Of a stretch of DNA of 64,000 nucleotides, positions 39,977 through 51,600 are shown piece by piece (within the stretch, counting starts at the first letter, position 1; each line of letters starts with the position of its first letter). Under the pieces are notes generated by a model, which saw only the letters and a list, made by a program, of their open reading frames with translations, did no database searches and was not told where the DNA came from. The DNA is from Histomonas meleagridis (Eukaryota; Parabasalia; Tritrichomonadida; Dientamoebidae), in contig WSYJ01000020.1 of the NCBI GenBank assembly GCA_020186115.1, positions 1 to 64,000 of the forward strand, read 5' to 3'. A program made the position numbers and the translations under genes.

Positions 39977-40600
39977 TTTGATGTTGTTTTGATGCTGATT
40001 TTTGGGGTGGCCCACATCGATTCACATGGCACTTTTGTTATTTCATCAATACAAGTTGGTAGTTTTGCTTTGTCTGTTTGTAAATTCGAATTAATAAATC
40101 AGATTGATAGTATTCCTTCATAATTTATTTAAATAATGAAAATTTGTTGAATTGTGCAATTGCTTATTATGAAATTCAAATATACCTATTCGAAAAACGC
40201 TAAAAATGATATTGTTACTCTCCTTGTGTATAAAGAAAATAAGTTTTCAAATAGATTTTATAAATAAAAACAGAGTAGTAAATTAATTTCGCTTCTTCTC
40301 TAAAAGCAAACTAATAAAATCATTTTAACTTATGTGGCATATTTGAGGATATGTAGAGATTATTATTAGCTTTGATTTTAAGAATTTCCTCAAATACTAT
40401 TTTTTTTTTCTTGTGTATGAGAATAAAAGTAAAATTCTAACAATAAAAATATTCATTTTCAATGATGAGTACAACTTTATAAAGATAAGTTCCTTCATTA
40501 CATGCTTTTATCACTATATAGTGAGACTTATAATATCCAAAAAATAAAAAGAATTTTTTTCGTTTGCATCACTCTATAAAGAATTATGTGTAATAAATAT
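39977..40600. other. Intergenic, no gene seen
   Basis: AT-rich spacer between the calcium pump's 3' end and the DDB1-like gene's 5' end. It serves as promoter region for the latter. No repeat or ORF noted. Confidence 0.6.
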
Positions 40601-43393
40601 TTATTCAAAAGCGTCTGATGAAGAAAGGAGTGGCACATTATCATCCCCAGACTGTGATTTTGGTTTGTGTACGAATGTATTACTCCTCGAAATTGGTGGT
40701 GTGAATCTGCAAATCACACCCAACGGCAGAGATATCGAAGCGATTAATATTGCTGATATCCATTCTCTCATACATAACTTAGTACAATTACAAAACTTTC
40801 CCAAGACTTGCACCAACAGAAACTGCACTACGCATATTAATGACATTATAAAGAAGAACAAAGGCGTATCGCATAAACCTGTTATCACTGAATCTGTTAC
40901 TTCAGTTGCTCTTGCGTTAATTAGATTAAAAACTTGGCAAAGCACAAACACTGTAAACAAATACGTAAAATGATATTCGCCATAAGAAACGGCATCTTTT
41001 CTCGGAAATATTATAATCAAAATGATTACAATAATTTGGAAAGTTGCTTGAAATATAATGTTCTTTAACATAAACGAAGTAATTAAAGGGAAATTCTTTT
41101 GGTTTTCTCTTTTCTTTAACATGTATTTATGAGGTTTGCCAGTAGCTAAAGCTAAAGCACCGAATGAATCCATAATTAAATTAACCCATAAAAGTTGTAC
41201 TGCACTAAAAGGTGTTTCATTTAAGAAACATGCGGATAAAAACGAAATGAATAATGTAGAAACATTTGTAGTTAATTGGAATTGTAAAAATCGTTGAATA
41301 TTATGAAATATACAACGACCCCAAGCAATAGACTTAACAATAGACTTAAAATCATTATCTAAAATCACTATATCAGAAGCTTCTTTCGCGAGCTCGGTGC
41401 CACAACCCATAGCTAATCCGACATTCGCTGCCATTAATGCCGCTACGTCATTAGTACCATCACCTGTGACACCGACAATTTCCCCATTTTCTTGTAATGA
41501 TTTCACAAGCAAATGTTTATCCATTGGCGTAGAACGTGCTACAATAGCAAGTTTCGGTAATATATTCAATAATTCATCATGATTCATATGTCTTAATTCT
41601 TCGCCTGTAATTGCAACTTTCCCTTCTGTTAAGATATGACATTCTTTAGCTATAGCTTTAGCTGTTATCATATAATCGCCAGTAATCATTATAACTCTTA
41701 CGCCTGTCTTTTGACATTGCTTTACTGAATCAATTGTGTTCTTTCGTAATGAATCACGTATACATAAAACAGTAATTAATATTAAGTCCGATTCAGATAT
41801 TTCATTTGTTTCCGGTATGAAATTAATATATTTATATGCAATTCCAATAGTTCGATATGATTGTTCACATTGTGCATCAATAAGTTCATTTATATCCGTG
41901 TTAAATTCATCTGTGATTTGTTCAATATGTCCATCTTCACAAATATAATGTGTACAACGTTTTAATATTTCTTCAGGTGCACCTTTAACATATACTATAT
42001 ATTTATCATTTTGTTGTTGTTCAATTGTTGACATTATTTTTCTTTGGCGATCAAATTGAAAACATTTGACGATTTTCGATTCGTTTCGGATTTTTTCATA
42101 ATTAACATCATATGAATTAACTAAGCGGAGAAGTGCGCATTCTGTTTGTGATCCAATTTCATCTTTCTTATTAATTATTGCATTAGTATTAATTGAGATT
42201 GAATTGATAAGTAATGATTTAAGATCTGATGAAATTTCTGATAATTCTTTAAGATCAAGAACTTTGTTATTTATAATTGCTTCTTCGACATTCATTTGGT
42301 TCTTTGTTAATGTTCCTGTTTTATCTGTACATATTACTGTGGCTGATCCCATTGTTTCACATGATGAAAGATGTCGCACAAAATTATTATCACTCATCAT
42401 CTTACGAATTGAATACGCTAGTGATATTGTTACTGCTAATGGTAATCCTTCGGGTACAGCACATGCTACAATTGTAAGAGAGACGATGAAGAAATTCAAT
42501 ACTTCTCTAAGGGCACCCCAATGCCAACCGTTTTTGAAATTTTTGATGATCCAAAAAATTACGAGAACAATGAAAGTAAGTGATGCTGCAAAGAATCCCA
42601 TAGCACCTATTTGTGTTGCTAATGCTTCTAGCTTCTCTTGAAGTGGTGTGGTTTCTGGATCTTCATTGATAAGTTCAAATATTCTTCCATGATAACTTCT
42701 GAGGCCAACACAGAGAGCCATCATAGTACCACGTCCATCTGTTACTATCGTGTCTGATATCAAAAATGGATCATTCTCATCTTTTGGAGCTGATTCAGAT
42801 TCTCCATTTGCTGATGATTGATCAACAAGAAGTTGATCTCCTTCAATTAAAACACCATCTGCTGGTATTTTGTCTCCAGGTTCTAGGCGGATAATATCAC
42901 CAACAACAACATCAATGCTTTTGATTTTTGAAACACTTCCTTTTCGAACAACGGCTACATCAAAGATTGATTTAATTCTGTTTAAAGCAACAAATTGTAA
43001 TTCTTGTTTGCGGTTAGAATATGCTTGAACAAATGAAACAATAATAACTGCTGCTAAAATTGCAGTTCCATCAATCCAAGAAGTTGATCTTTCATCTGGT
43101 GGTGCAAATATCAACTCGAGAACCAAGCTGACAATGGCACAAATAATTAAAATGACAATTGTATCATCACTCATAGCTTCTTTGACTAATGTAAAAAATG
43201 ACTTTGCTTCTCTCTCTGGAAGGTCGTTGTTTCCGTATAGTAATATTCTTTGTGAAATTGTTTCTGGATCAATTCCATGTTGAAGATCAGTTTGAAGTTC
43301 TTTGCTCAAACCTTCAACACCACCATAGCTTTGAACTCCACGAATATTATTTGAATCAAAGATGTTCTGGAGTTCTTCTGGTGAAATGTTCAT
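40601..43393 (-). CDS. P-type Ca2+-ATPase, plasma-membrane (PMCA) type
   Basis: 930 residues from ATG 43393 (the frame is open two codons further, beginning with GTG). P-type landmarks: ANGESESAPK in the actuator region, ACAVPEGLPLAVTISLAYSI (TM4 with PEGL), the phosphorylation motif CDKTGTLTKNQMN, YVKGAPEEIL in the nucleotide domain, TGDGTNDVAAL in the hinge, then four C-terminal membrane segments with LLWVNLIMDSFGALALAT. PEGLPLAVT and GALALATGKP fit the P2B/PMCA group, which exports Ca2+ from the cytosol or into vacuoles. The tail after TM10 is only about 30 residues, without a calmodulin-binding helix, so control differs from animal PMCAs. Confidence 0.96.
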   Translation of the reverse strand: MNISPEELQNIFDSNNIRGVQSYGGVEGLSKELQTDLQHGIDPETISQRILLYGNNDLPEREAKSFFTLVKEAMSDDTIVILIICAIVSLVLELIFAPPDERSTSWIDGTAILAAVIIVSFVQAYSNRKQELQFVALNRIKSIFDVAVVRKGSVSKIKSIDVVVGDIIRLEPGDKIPADGVLIEGDQLLVDQSSANGESESAPKDENDPFLISDTIVTDGRGTMMALCVGLRSYHGRIFELINEDPETTPLQEKLEALATQIGAMGFFAASLTFIVLVIFWIIKNFKNGWHWGALREVLNFFIVSLTIVACAVPEGLPLAVTISLAYSIRKMMSDNNFVRHLSSCETMGSATVICTDKTGTLTKNQMNVEEAIINNKVLDLKELSEISSDLKSLLINSISINTNAIINKKDEIGSQTECALLRLVNSYDVNYEKIRNESKIVKCFQFDRQRKIMSTIEQQQNDKYIVYVKGAPEEILKRCTHYICEDGHIEQITDEFNTDINELIDAQCEQSYRTIGIAYKYINFIPETNEISESDLILITVLCIRDSLRKNTIDSVKQCQKTGVRVIMITGDYMITAKAIAKECHILTEGKVAITGEELRHMNHDELLNILPKLAIVARSTPMDKHLLVKSLQENGEIVGVTGDGTNDVAALMAANVGLAMGCGTELAKEASDIVILDNDFKSIVKSIAWGRCIFHNIQRFLQFQLTTNVSTLFISFLSACFLNETPFSAVQLLWVNLIMDSFGALALATGKPHKYMLKKRENQKNFPLITSFMLKNIIFQATFQIIVIILIIIFPRKDAVSYGEYHFTYLFTVFVLCQVFNLINARATEVTDSVITGLCDTPLFFFIMSLICVVQFLLVQVLGKFCNCTKLCMREWISAILIASISLPLGVICRFTPPISRSNTFVHKPKSQSGDDNVPLLSSSDAFE

Positions 43394-44251
43394 GAACACC
43401 GGTTGGATTTGAAGACGTTAATTTCAAATTCAATGGCATACAAACTGAAGTAAAAAATCACAAAATTTTTTGTTCTTGAAAGAACATTATAAGCAATCTT
43501 TTAGAAAAAAAATTTGTCATACATAATGAAGAAAAAAATTTTTTGAAATAAAAATTGTTTTTTTAACTAATATTTCGAAGAAGAATAATAAAAACTCATT
43601 TATAAAAATGCCATGCATCTTAAAGAGCTAAGAAATATTCTGAAATTTACTTTAGTCATTTGTACTGCCGATTAAAAGTGCTTTTTGCTTTGAAAATCGG
43701 AAGTCAAAAAACCACCAAAATCATTCTTCGCATTATGTCTCTATGTGAATAATAAATAAAAAACATTTACCTTATTGTATAAAATCAATAGGTATGTCAT
43801 TTTATGTCTAAAAATAAAATAAAAAAAAAAAAAAAAAAAAAAATAGATGTCATAAAAATTTTAATTAGAATATTTGATTATTTGAGGGAGAAAAAAAATG
43901 GAAGCAAGCAAATGTTAAGCAACTTCCGTACGTCGTTGTTTTGATGAAGGTATTGTGAATTAATGAAAATTTTCTTTTAATGATTTAATTACAAAGATGA
44001 ATTCAAAAATTAATACTCTAGCTCTTGGATACTCATAAGATTTTCATATCTTTTTAGAAGATATTTAAAAATTTTCATAAAAAGAGATAAGAAGATGAAT
44101 TGCTTTTGATTAGTCATAAAAAGAAAAAAATTGAATTCAACGAAATTTAAGGTGGCATTTTATTTTGTCTCAAAAATTGGTCACAATTGGTTGAAATTTC
44201 AGAAGGAAAAATTTACAAAATTTAGTTATTTGGTCAGATGGTGAAACCAAA
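43394..44251. other. Divergent intergenic region with a poly-A run
   Basis: This lies between divergent genes (Ca2+-ATPase and BAP31-like). It contains 23 consecutive A at 43821-43843 and is otherwise AT-rich without features. A short out-of-frame upstream ATG precedes the BAP31-like start (44238). Confidence 0.6.
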
Positions 44252-44737
44252 ATGATATTTACAATCTTATTCCCTATAATTTGCATATTATGCCTTGCAA
44301 TGATTTTTTTGTTTATTCTTCCTTTCCCATTTTCATATAGGGTGAAAGTTATCAGAAATGCTTCACGCTTCTTTAAGACATTCCTCATAATATTTGTAAT
44401 TCTACTTGTATTTTTCATACAAGAATACTTCAATCAACGAAAGCTTGGAAAGCAATTAGAAGGAGAGAATATTGGCGCTAACTCAAATTTTATTGCCTCA
44501 AATTATTTTCGTCACCAAAGAAATATGTATTTAATTTCAATTGTTATTGTAATGTGCATTGTTGTTTTAACATTGACGCGTGTTTCTTCGGTTTTAGCTG
44601 AGCAACATAATATTTTATTGGAACAACAAAGAATACTTGAAAAAGAAAAAAAGAAAGAAAATAACGATAAGCAATCTGAAGAAACATTAGAAAAAGAGCA
44701 GAAAGTTCAAGAAAATCATAAACCAAAAACAGAATAA
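44252..44737 (+). CDS. BAP31-like endoplasmic reticulum protein
   Basis: 161 residues. Three hydrophobic segments lie at about 2-25 (ILFPIICILCLAMIFLFILP), 42-58 (FLIIFVILLVFFI) and 92-110 (YLISIVIVMCIVVLTL). A charged coiled coil follows, rich in Gln/Glu/Lys (LLEQQRILEKEKKKENNDKQ), ending without a clear KKxx. The spacing, the RNASRFFKTFLI segment between TM1 and TM2 and the C-terminal coil match BAP29/31, which sorts membrane proteins in the ER. The family is widespread in eukaryotes. Shorter than animal members. Confidence 0.72.
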   Translation: MIFTILFPIICILCLAMIFLFILPFPFSYRVKVIRNASRFFKTFLIIFVILLVFFIQEYFNQRKLGKQLEGENIGANSNFIASNYFRHQRNMYLISIVIVMCIVVLTLTRVSSVLAEQHNILLEQQRILEKEKKKENNDKQSEETLEKEQKVQENHKPKTE

Positions 44738-45053
44738 AAATATGTTAATGCAAATGAAGTAAACTGTGATTAATTACATTTTTGAATTATTATGAAATAG
44801 TTAAAATAATTATAAACTAAAAATGCAAAAATTTAATTTTGTGATGAATTATGTTTTTTTTTTTTCAAGAATCCAATTATTCAATAAAATTTCTCATATT
44901 TGCGAAAAGAAAAAGTAAAGGCAATGAAATTTTAACACAATGCGATTTTCATACAATTTTGATAATTTTTTTGAAGTAAATGAAGAAATGCAAAAATGAT
45001 TATAATGGAAATTTTATTGAATTTAATGCATCCTTTTTATTAGATAATATAGT
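44738..45053. other. Intergenic between convergent genes
   Basis: AT-rich spacer. Two T/A homopolymer runs, no other feature. Confidence 0.6.
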
Positions 45054-45584
45054 TTATTCATTTGGAACAATAGATTTAAGCCATGCACCGAGCTTATTAA
45101 GAAATGTATTAAGTGGAATTCTTGGTCCGCTCTTAGATTTTTCTCCAAGGGTTTCGGATCCACGAGAAAGCTGTACGAGTTTGATAATTGTCGGTATGAT
45201 AACAAAGATTGTAAAATCTCCACATGTTTGAAGGAATATGACTTTATGACTTGAATGATATTTAATCCAGAAAATTAAAGAGATAACGAAAGTAGCAATT
45301 CCCTGAATTAATTCGAAAAATGGAATTAGTCCAAATAATTGTGCTCCCCACCAAAAAGCTAATAAAGTTCCAAAAGCTGATACTTTTCTGAAAGGAAGGA
45401 ATAGGCCAAATACGGCAATTACAATCGCTACAATTTTTGATAAACGAGTGAAAAGAATACGATTTTCATTTGCAATAGCAAGAAGACCAGCTAAAGCGCA
45501 AAAAACGGAAGCAATTGCAACAACAATAAAGAAGGTACCACCAAAAATACCAGTAATTACGTTCAGAACCTGATCAGTCGACAT
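45054..45584 (-). CDS. Four-helix membrane protein, possibly Svp26/TEX261-like
   Basis: 176 residues, starting MSTDQVLNVITGIFGGTFFI. Hydrophobic segments lie at about 14-37, 48-66, 82-104 and 116-138. Between them are positively charged loops (RLSKIV, FRKVS). The order of helices and the last hydrophobic block (GDFTIFVIIPTIIKLVQLSR) bring to mind Svp26/TEX261, a COPII cargo adaptor for Golgi enzymes, but the residues do not force that choice. The tail is polar and basic. No other domain seen. Confidence 0.5.
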   Translation of the reverse strand: MSTDQVLNVITGIFGGTFFIVVAIASVFCALAGLLAIANENRILFTRLSKIVAIVIAVFGLFLPFRKVSAFGTLLAFWWGAQLFGLIPFFELIQGIATFVISLIFWIKYHSSHKVIFLQTCGDFTIFVIIPTIIKLVQLSRGSETLGEKSKSGPRIPLNTFLNKLGAWLKSIVPNE

Positions 45585-45840
45585 GTCGATTCCAAGTGCG
45601 CACTTTTCAAATAAAACCGCAAATACGTTCTAAAACTTTTTTTATGCTTTTTCTCTTTTTGAGCATAAAGTACAACAAAAAAATCATAATAAACACATAT
45701 TATGTGCTAAATATGTAACTAAATTCTCTAAATATTCATAAAGTTTTTCTGATCTCATATTTACAAATGATAATAAATTTGATAGAATTTCTATATTTAA
45801 GGAAAAATATGAAAAGCTCGAGTTGTAACTTTTTTAGAAT

Positions 45841-46767
45841 TTATTTTTTATTAATCTGTTCAATCATGAAGTTTAAGAATTTTTCCCATAGCCCATCAAC
45901 GTTTTTGTATCCAGGGAAATAGTTCAAGTCCACAAGCCAATAGTGTTTATCTTTATCAATCAGTATGTCAAATCCTATTAATTCCATTCCGAGTTCTTTT
46001 CTTAACACTTTCGATATCTTCTGAAAGTCTTCAATTGGCATTTCAACGTTCGATAAATCTCTGTTTGGCGTCCAAATTGACTTCGCGGCTTCAGATGGTT
46101 GAGAAAAGAAATCGATGTTCAAACATTCGCCAGGTTCAACATTTCGAGTTGATGGTCTAACGCCGGGTATAATGTTGTCTCCTAATGCATAGAGTTTATA
46201 TACGACTCCATTGTGATTAATGTATTGTTGAAGAAGAGATGGAGATCGAACTCCAACAAGTTGGTCAACTGATGTAGCAAGACGCAACGTATGAGCTTGA
46301 ACTGTGGATGAAGCATCTTTTGGTTTGGCGAGAATTGGAAATGGAATATTTTCTGTGATTTTGATTAGATTTTCTAATGTGGGTTCATCATTAAACATGA
46401 TTGCTTGTGGCACAGAAATTGGCATATCGCTTGGCCATTTAATTGATGATAATTTGGAATTTAATTCTTCACGATCAAGTGTAACTGCTACATGATCTAA
46501 ATCATCAATAAATCTAACTTCTGGATGTGATTTTGAATAATTGTAAAGCTCTTCGATTTCTTTATTGCAGTGCATATCATGACCTTTCATTGAATAAGTC
46601 ATTTTATGAATTATTAAATTAAATGGACCTTGTGGTTCAATTGGTTTTGTCAAATCAACCCACACAAGTTGAACATTATTTTTAGCTGCATATTCAACAA
46701 ATTCATTCCATTTCATTCTTTCCCATTTTTCTTTTGGACCACAATAGCCAATTCTTAATTGTTCCAT
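45841..46767 (-). CDS. Inositol-tetrakisphosphate 1-kinase-like (ITPK1) enzyme
   Basis: 308 residues from ATG 46767, which directly follows TCA (TTATTATCAATGG). An open frame continues to a GTG at 46788 but lacks ATG. The fold is the ATP-grasp of ITPK1: MEQLRIGYCGPKEKWERMKW, PFNLIIHKMTY, then ILAKPKDASSTVQAHTLRLA, LLQQYINHNGVVYKLYALG, and the metal-binding end WLVDLNYFPGYKNV (compare DINYFPGY). The enzyme moves phosphate among inositol phosphates at the 1-, 5- or 6-position. Length is close to other protist members. Present here together with the lipid and GTPase signalling genes, without proof of linkage. Confidence 0.92.
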   Translation of the reverse strand: MEQLRIGYCGPKEKWERMKWNEFVEYAAKNNVQLVWVDLTKPIEPQGPFNLIIHKMTYSMKGHDMHCNKEIEELYNYSKSHPEVRFIDDLDHVAVTLDREELNSKLSSIKWPSDMPISVPQAIMFNDEPTLENLIKITENIPFPILAKPKDASSTVQAHTLRLATSVDQLVGVRSPSLLQQYINHNGVVYKLYALGDNIIPGVRPSTRNVEPGECLNIDFFSQPSEAAKSIWTPNRDLSNVEMPIEDFQKISKVLRKELGMELIGFDILIDKDKHYWLVDLNYFPGYKNVDGLWEKFLNFMIEQINKK

Positions 46768-46921
46768 TGATAATAATTCACAGAGCACTTAAAAATTCAC
46801 AAACGTCATCATGAAATGCCACAAAATTTTGAATGGAAATAAATATGTCACATCAAACAAAAGTATTAAAGTGTCAATTTTAATTTGATGAAAGAATAAA
46901 TTGATTTGACACTCGTTTAGT

Positions 46922-48100
46922 TTAGGCCGTGCTTTGCCAATGCTTTGCTGCTCTATCAGCGCCAATTTCCTTGAAATCATTCTTGCTAATCCAAGAATTA
47001 GATTTATCGGCAGTCAAATTTGCAAGAACGGTAGCACCAAGATAAACAAGGTAACGACGATTAGGTGGATCTTCTACTTTGATCTTATAGCTCTTAAGTT
47101 GCTTTCTGTCATTCTTAAGAACATTCTTTAATACCAAATTCTTGAGATCGTTCTCAATACGAGTTGAGAGACCTGGGAACATTGTTGTACCTCCAGAGAC
47201 AACAATTGATTGGAAGAATTGCTTACGAAGATTGATATCAGCTTTCATGATAGTCTCGAATATGAGATCAGAAAGACCTGGTGTTTCAAGACCGAGTTGG
47301 TATGGTTGGAAGAGAACTTCTGGAGCTTCGAAACGTTCACCAGAAACTTTGATGACACGACCATCTGGTAATGTGTATGGAACAACATATGTTGTTGTTT
47401 CCTTGGCAATACGACGATCCATTTCGATATCGGCTGAGATGAAGCACATCTTTTCTTTGATTTCACGAACAACATCGAAATCTGATGTCTTATGGAATGT
47501 ATAACCACGAAGTGTAAGAAGCTTAACCATATGTTCTGTGATATCACGGCCAGCAATATCCATACGACCAACAAGATGTGGGAGAAGATAGTTTTCACAA
47601 ATTGGCATAATATGAGTAACACCATCACCTGAGTCAACAACAACGCCTGTGACTAAACCTTGTGCATAAAGAACAAGAATAGCTTGTGGTGAGATTTGGA
47701 TTGCTGGGAAGTCATATTTTTCAAAGAAGATTTCCATCATCTTCTTCCTGTTTTCAAGTGGGTTGAGTGGTGCTTCAGTTACAAGAACTGGGTGCTCTGA
47801 GCAGTTGATCTTGAGCTTGTTCTTCCAGATGTATTCAAGAACTAATTGTTCATCATCCCAATTCTTTACAACACCGTGCTCAACAGGAAGTGAAAGATCG
47901 AGATATTGACGTACGTCGTTGATTTCATCGCAAATCATTTGGTCCTTGAGCTTTGCACGTGAAAATGATTCATCTGAACGAAGAATTGGACGACCAACTG
48001 TGTTTGGGAGAACAAAGTCTGGAATCTGTGAGGTACTCATACCAACTTTAAGGAAACCTGTTCCAAGGTCGAGAACGACGGGCGTTTTGTTTCCTGACAT
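46922..48100 (-). CDS. ARP2: Actin-related protein 2 (Arp2)
   Basis: 392 residues from ATG 48100; the initiator CTCATTCGTAAAATG fixes it (the frame starts 5 codons earlier with TTG). Actin-fold landmarks: VVLDLGTGFLKVGMS (phosphate 1), GVVVDSGDGVTHIMP (phosphate 2), VVSGGTTMFPGLSTRI (adenosine). Arp2-type features are VGRPILRSDE, KNWDDEQLVLEYIW, LVTEAPLNPLENRKKM, LPDGRVIKVSGERFEAPEVL and the IKVEDPPNRRYLVYLGATVL stretch. Arp2 is one of the two actin-like subunits of the Arp2/3 complex that nucleates branched filaments, in keeping with the amoeboid form many trichomonads take on. Codon use is more GC-rich than in its neighbours, suggesting high expression. Confidence 0.95.
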   Translation of the reverse strand: MSGNKTPVVLDLGTGFLKVGMSTSQIPDFVLPNTVGRPILRSDESFSRAKLKDQMICDEINDVRQYLDLSLPVEHGVVKNWDDEQLVLEYIWKNKLKINCSEHPVLVTEAPLNPLENRKKMMEIFFEKYDFPAIQISPQAILVLYAQGLVTGVVVDSGDGVTHIMPICENYLLPHLVGRMDIAGRDITEHMVKLLTLRGYTFHKTSDFDVVREIKEKMCFISADIEMDRRIAKETTTYVVPYTLPDGRVIKVSGERFEAPEVLFQPYQLGLETPGLSDLIFETIMKADINLRKQFFQSIVVSGGTTMFPGLSTRIENDLKNLVLKNVLKNDRKQLKSYKIKVEDPPNRRYLVYLGATVLANLTADKSNSWISKNDFKEIGADRAAKHWQSTA

Positions 48101-48106
48101 TTTACG

Positions 48107-48111
48107 AATGA
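48107..48111 (-). promoter_or_regulatory. Initiator of the Arp2 gene
   Basis: Minus-strand CTCATTCGTAAAATG places TCATT 6 bases before the ATG. Confidence 0.6.
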
Positions 48112-48674
48112 GCAAAAGAGCATGGTTTCACTTTTTGAATCAAACCGCTGTTTTATTGTTTCACATAACTTACTGAAGAAAAATTGATCTTGTAAATTGT
48201 TTTTGAAGTTGTAAAAAAATGTATATTTTTAAAAGAGGACATGAAAAATGTAATTAAAATGAATGATATTATTTAGTTTTGTAATACGATGTTTGATTTT
48301 AGAATATTTTAGTTTTGAGTGATTCTGAGAATATCTGGTCGCGCCAAACATGTATCATCTTGAATGATTTTAATTAACCCATAAAAATTCAGACTACATT
48401 CAGCTCATAATATGAAAATTAGAATATTAATAATTTTGTATATAAAATATTTATCATTTTCTCCAAAGATTTTATGGAATAGAAAAAAATGATTACTTCA
48501 ATGTGAGCACTGTTGAGATGAGTCAATGTGACCGAATTTACATATTTAAAACGCATAATATGTTTTACGTTTTAAAATATACAAAATTATTTATCTAAAT
48601 TTTTTATTTAATAACAAATGATTTAACTTTATTATTTTATATAAGTCCGATACCCATTCCAACAAATGTTATCA
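48112..48674. other. Intergenic, no gene seen
   Basis: AT-rich. It contains the Arp2 upstream region and the 3' end of the Med14-like gene. No feature noted. Confidence 0.6.
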
Positions 48675-51600
48675 TTATCTTACGTCATCACGCAAAATCA
48701 TAAACAGCTCCTCGATACTTCCGATTGTTTTTTCGATCATATCAGATCTGTAAACAATCTTCATATTTTTATGTGTATTTTGTGTAGTAGACCTTAGCAC
48801 GAAATGTTTCTGCCCATTAAATGCCAATGAAATCGTTTTTTGTTTTATATAAAATGATTCCATTGTATCCTTCAAGTCGTCCATCGTATAACCGAAATTG
48901 TCTCTGAATTTTTGAAATATTTCCAAAATTGTGAGCAGTGCATTCAAATCCGCTTGCACGCCTTGGATTAAGAACTTTACGAACGGCTCGAAACTTTCTT
49001 CGGTGTAAACGTCCGAAATCAAGCTACAAACCAAGTGGTTCAAAATTGACATATTTACATTACGGTTATTATTATTCGTTATTTCTATTTTTATCACTTT
49101 TGTGTAAATATAAATTTGAATGTAACCGTTCCCGTAATTTTTGACAAAGCAAGCGCTTGTTTTGACAAACCTATCGCCCATAATAAAGTTGTCAAATTTG
49201 AATCCATATTTCAATATCATTAAGACGATATCACAAAACGTTGAAATGTGATTTTTTGCAATTGGCATTTGTTCCAATCGATGAAAACGTGTTTCTGATA
49301 ATATTTGGCTTAATTTAATTTTTGGTATTAATAACGTACTACTTAATGACGTTGAAATCAATTTCTTTTCTCCTTGATACAAAAACGGGATTTTAATTTC
49401 GAAGTTTGAAACCAATAAACAAATGTTAAAAGTGAATTTTTTCTTATATATCACAACGATATCATTCGAGTTCTTTGACGAATAATATATCCAATCATCA
49501 TTTAATGAATGAAACAAATTGTTCATTGTCAACACTGGATAAATAGTACTATTAATGAAGATACTTAACTCATGTGAGAAATGTTCATTGTCGATATAAC
49601 CCTTAAAAAATTTATGATATAAATATTCGCGTGAAAATTGTAACTTTAACTTCGACAACAAACAACTACAGAAGTTAATTTTGTTTTCACTTTCAAACAT
49701 TAATTGTAAATGTGTATGATATTTATCTTTAAACTCTATCTGAAGATGATAATTATCATACATTATATAGTTAGAAATTATTGACGAACGATTAATAACT
49801 TCAATCATATGAATGACAAAGCCGCGCCAATTATTAAGATTAGCAATGAATCGTGCAAACAAACATGCAAAACGTGCACTGAATTCATTGCCATGAATTG
49901 TAATCGATGGCTGTAATTGTATTGTGTTAATTGATGAAGCTTCAACTAAGATAATCTTCCAGCGATCTTTTTTGATTTCAACTTTACATCGTTTATATGA
50001 GGTAAGAATGATCTCAATGATATAACCTGTGCGGATGTTAATGATGCCGAGTTTCCGAAGTTCTTTTTGGAGTTGTAACATAAATAAAAGACGTTTCGAC
50101 TTGGTTAATAATTGTGAAAATTTCGACCATACTTTAAATGAACTGGATGTGTTCAACGCGGCGATCTCAGGATCTGTGTATTCTTTGCCATTCGTGTCAA
50201 ATATGTAGATCTTGGGATGACCTTCGATACTCAGAACATACATCTCAAAATCGGGCGCAAAGGAAAAGGTTCGCTTGTAGGAATGTGGTGTTGATAAATA
50301 TGTTTGTAAATCTGAAAGTCTGCCATATGTATGCGCAATATGTGCATTGATCATGACATTGGTAAAGATTTGCAAGATGAAATTACGGATCTGCTTGTCA
50401 TCTATAATGATATCGAAGCATGTAGAGTTTAATCCAATGTCAGAATGTATATAAAATTTTGTAAGACCTGTAAATGGATTTATTTTGACGGTGATTAGGT
50501 TTAAAGGAATTAGATATGTTTCAATACGACCAAATGTCGCAACTGATTTATCAAATATAAGCTTTGATGAAAAAAATGGAAATGAGACTGCTCGTACTGT
50601 ATGAATTAAGCTTCGCCAAAGCTTTAAGATTGAAGTAAAATAACCTAAGTCGCGAAGATTACCAACTAGTCTTTCAAAATTGGTATCATTTGGTAACTTT
50701 GAGGAAATGCCAACTTTCATCGACGGTTCAAACGGTTCGTTCTGGTCAAAAAGTTCGTAGCGGTTAAAATTGGCTAAATATTGAGAATCTTTGTTTACAA
50801 ATGGAAGAACTTGATCAGGAAAACCATAAATTGGCTCTCGTGATGAAACTACCAATATCCCATGTTGTAAAGAGAAGTTGTATGTGTTTTTAACACAGAA
50901 ATATTTAGGATAAACAAGTTGGATTTCACTTGGTTTGGTTTTGTTGATTGAATATGCAAATGCTGATTGATTTTGTGAAATAACTTTGGCACCTTTAACA
51001 AAAATACCAATCATGTAAAGGTTGTGAAGTAATTTATCAACTTTGATAAGAAAATTAGACGGATCTCGAAAAAGATAATTTATATGTCGGAAATATTGCT
51101 TAAGAATATGTGGAGGAAATTTGATGTTCCGAGGCCACTTGAATGCAAAGCGTTTTATTTTGAAATAACCTTTACGTGAATATACAAATGAAACATAATA
51201 CTCATTGTCAGCGTGTATAGTTAGGTAATTCTTCTTATGTTTGATTTTGTTAATTCTTCTAGGAATAACAGATTTAAATATTTCGGATAAAATGAATATT
51301 TTCTGTGTATCATTATCATGAAGTGGAAGTTTAAGTCTGTTAATAGGAACGGAATAATGAAAACCTTTAATTGGCATAAGTCTCTGTATGTTTTCGATTT
51401 GTTGTTGGAATTCACGAATCCTAACATTTGGACCTGGAATTATCTTACTTGTAATCATAGAACTTCTGGAATTTCTACTATAACGAAATAGGACAAGAAG
51501 TCTTGCCATTTGAAATTTAATTTGTGTGAGTTTATTCATTAATTTCATTCGATTTGTAACCAAGCTCTGTGATGATGAAATACATGAATTTAACTGCGAC

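Noticed and set aside
43821-43843. Poly-A run as evidence of a retroposed gene or LINE tail
   Set aside because: No coding remnant or target duplication upstream; simple homopolymer.
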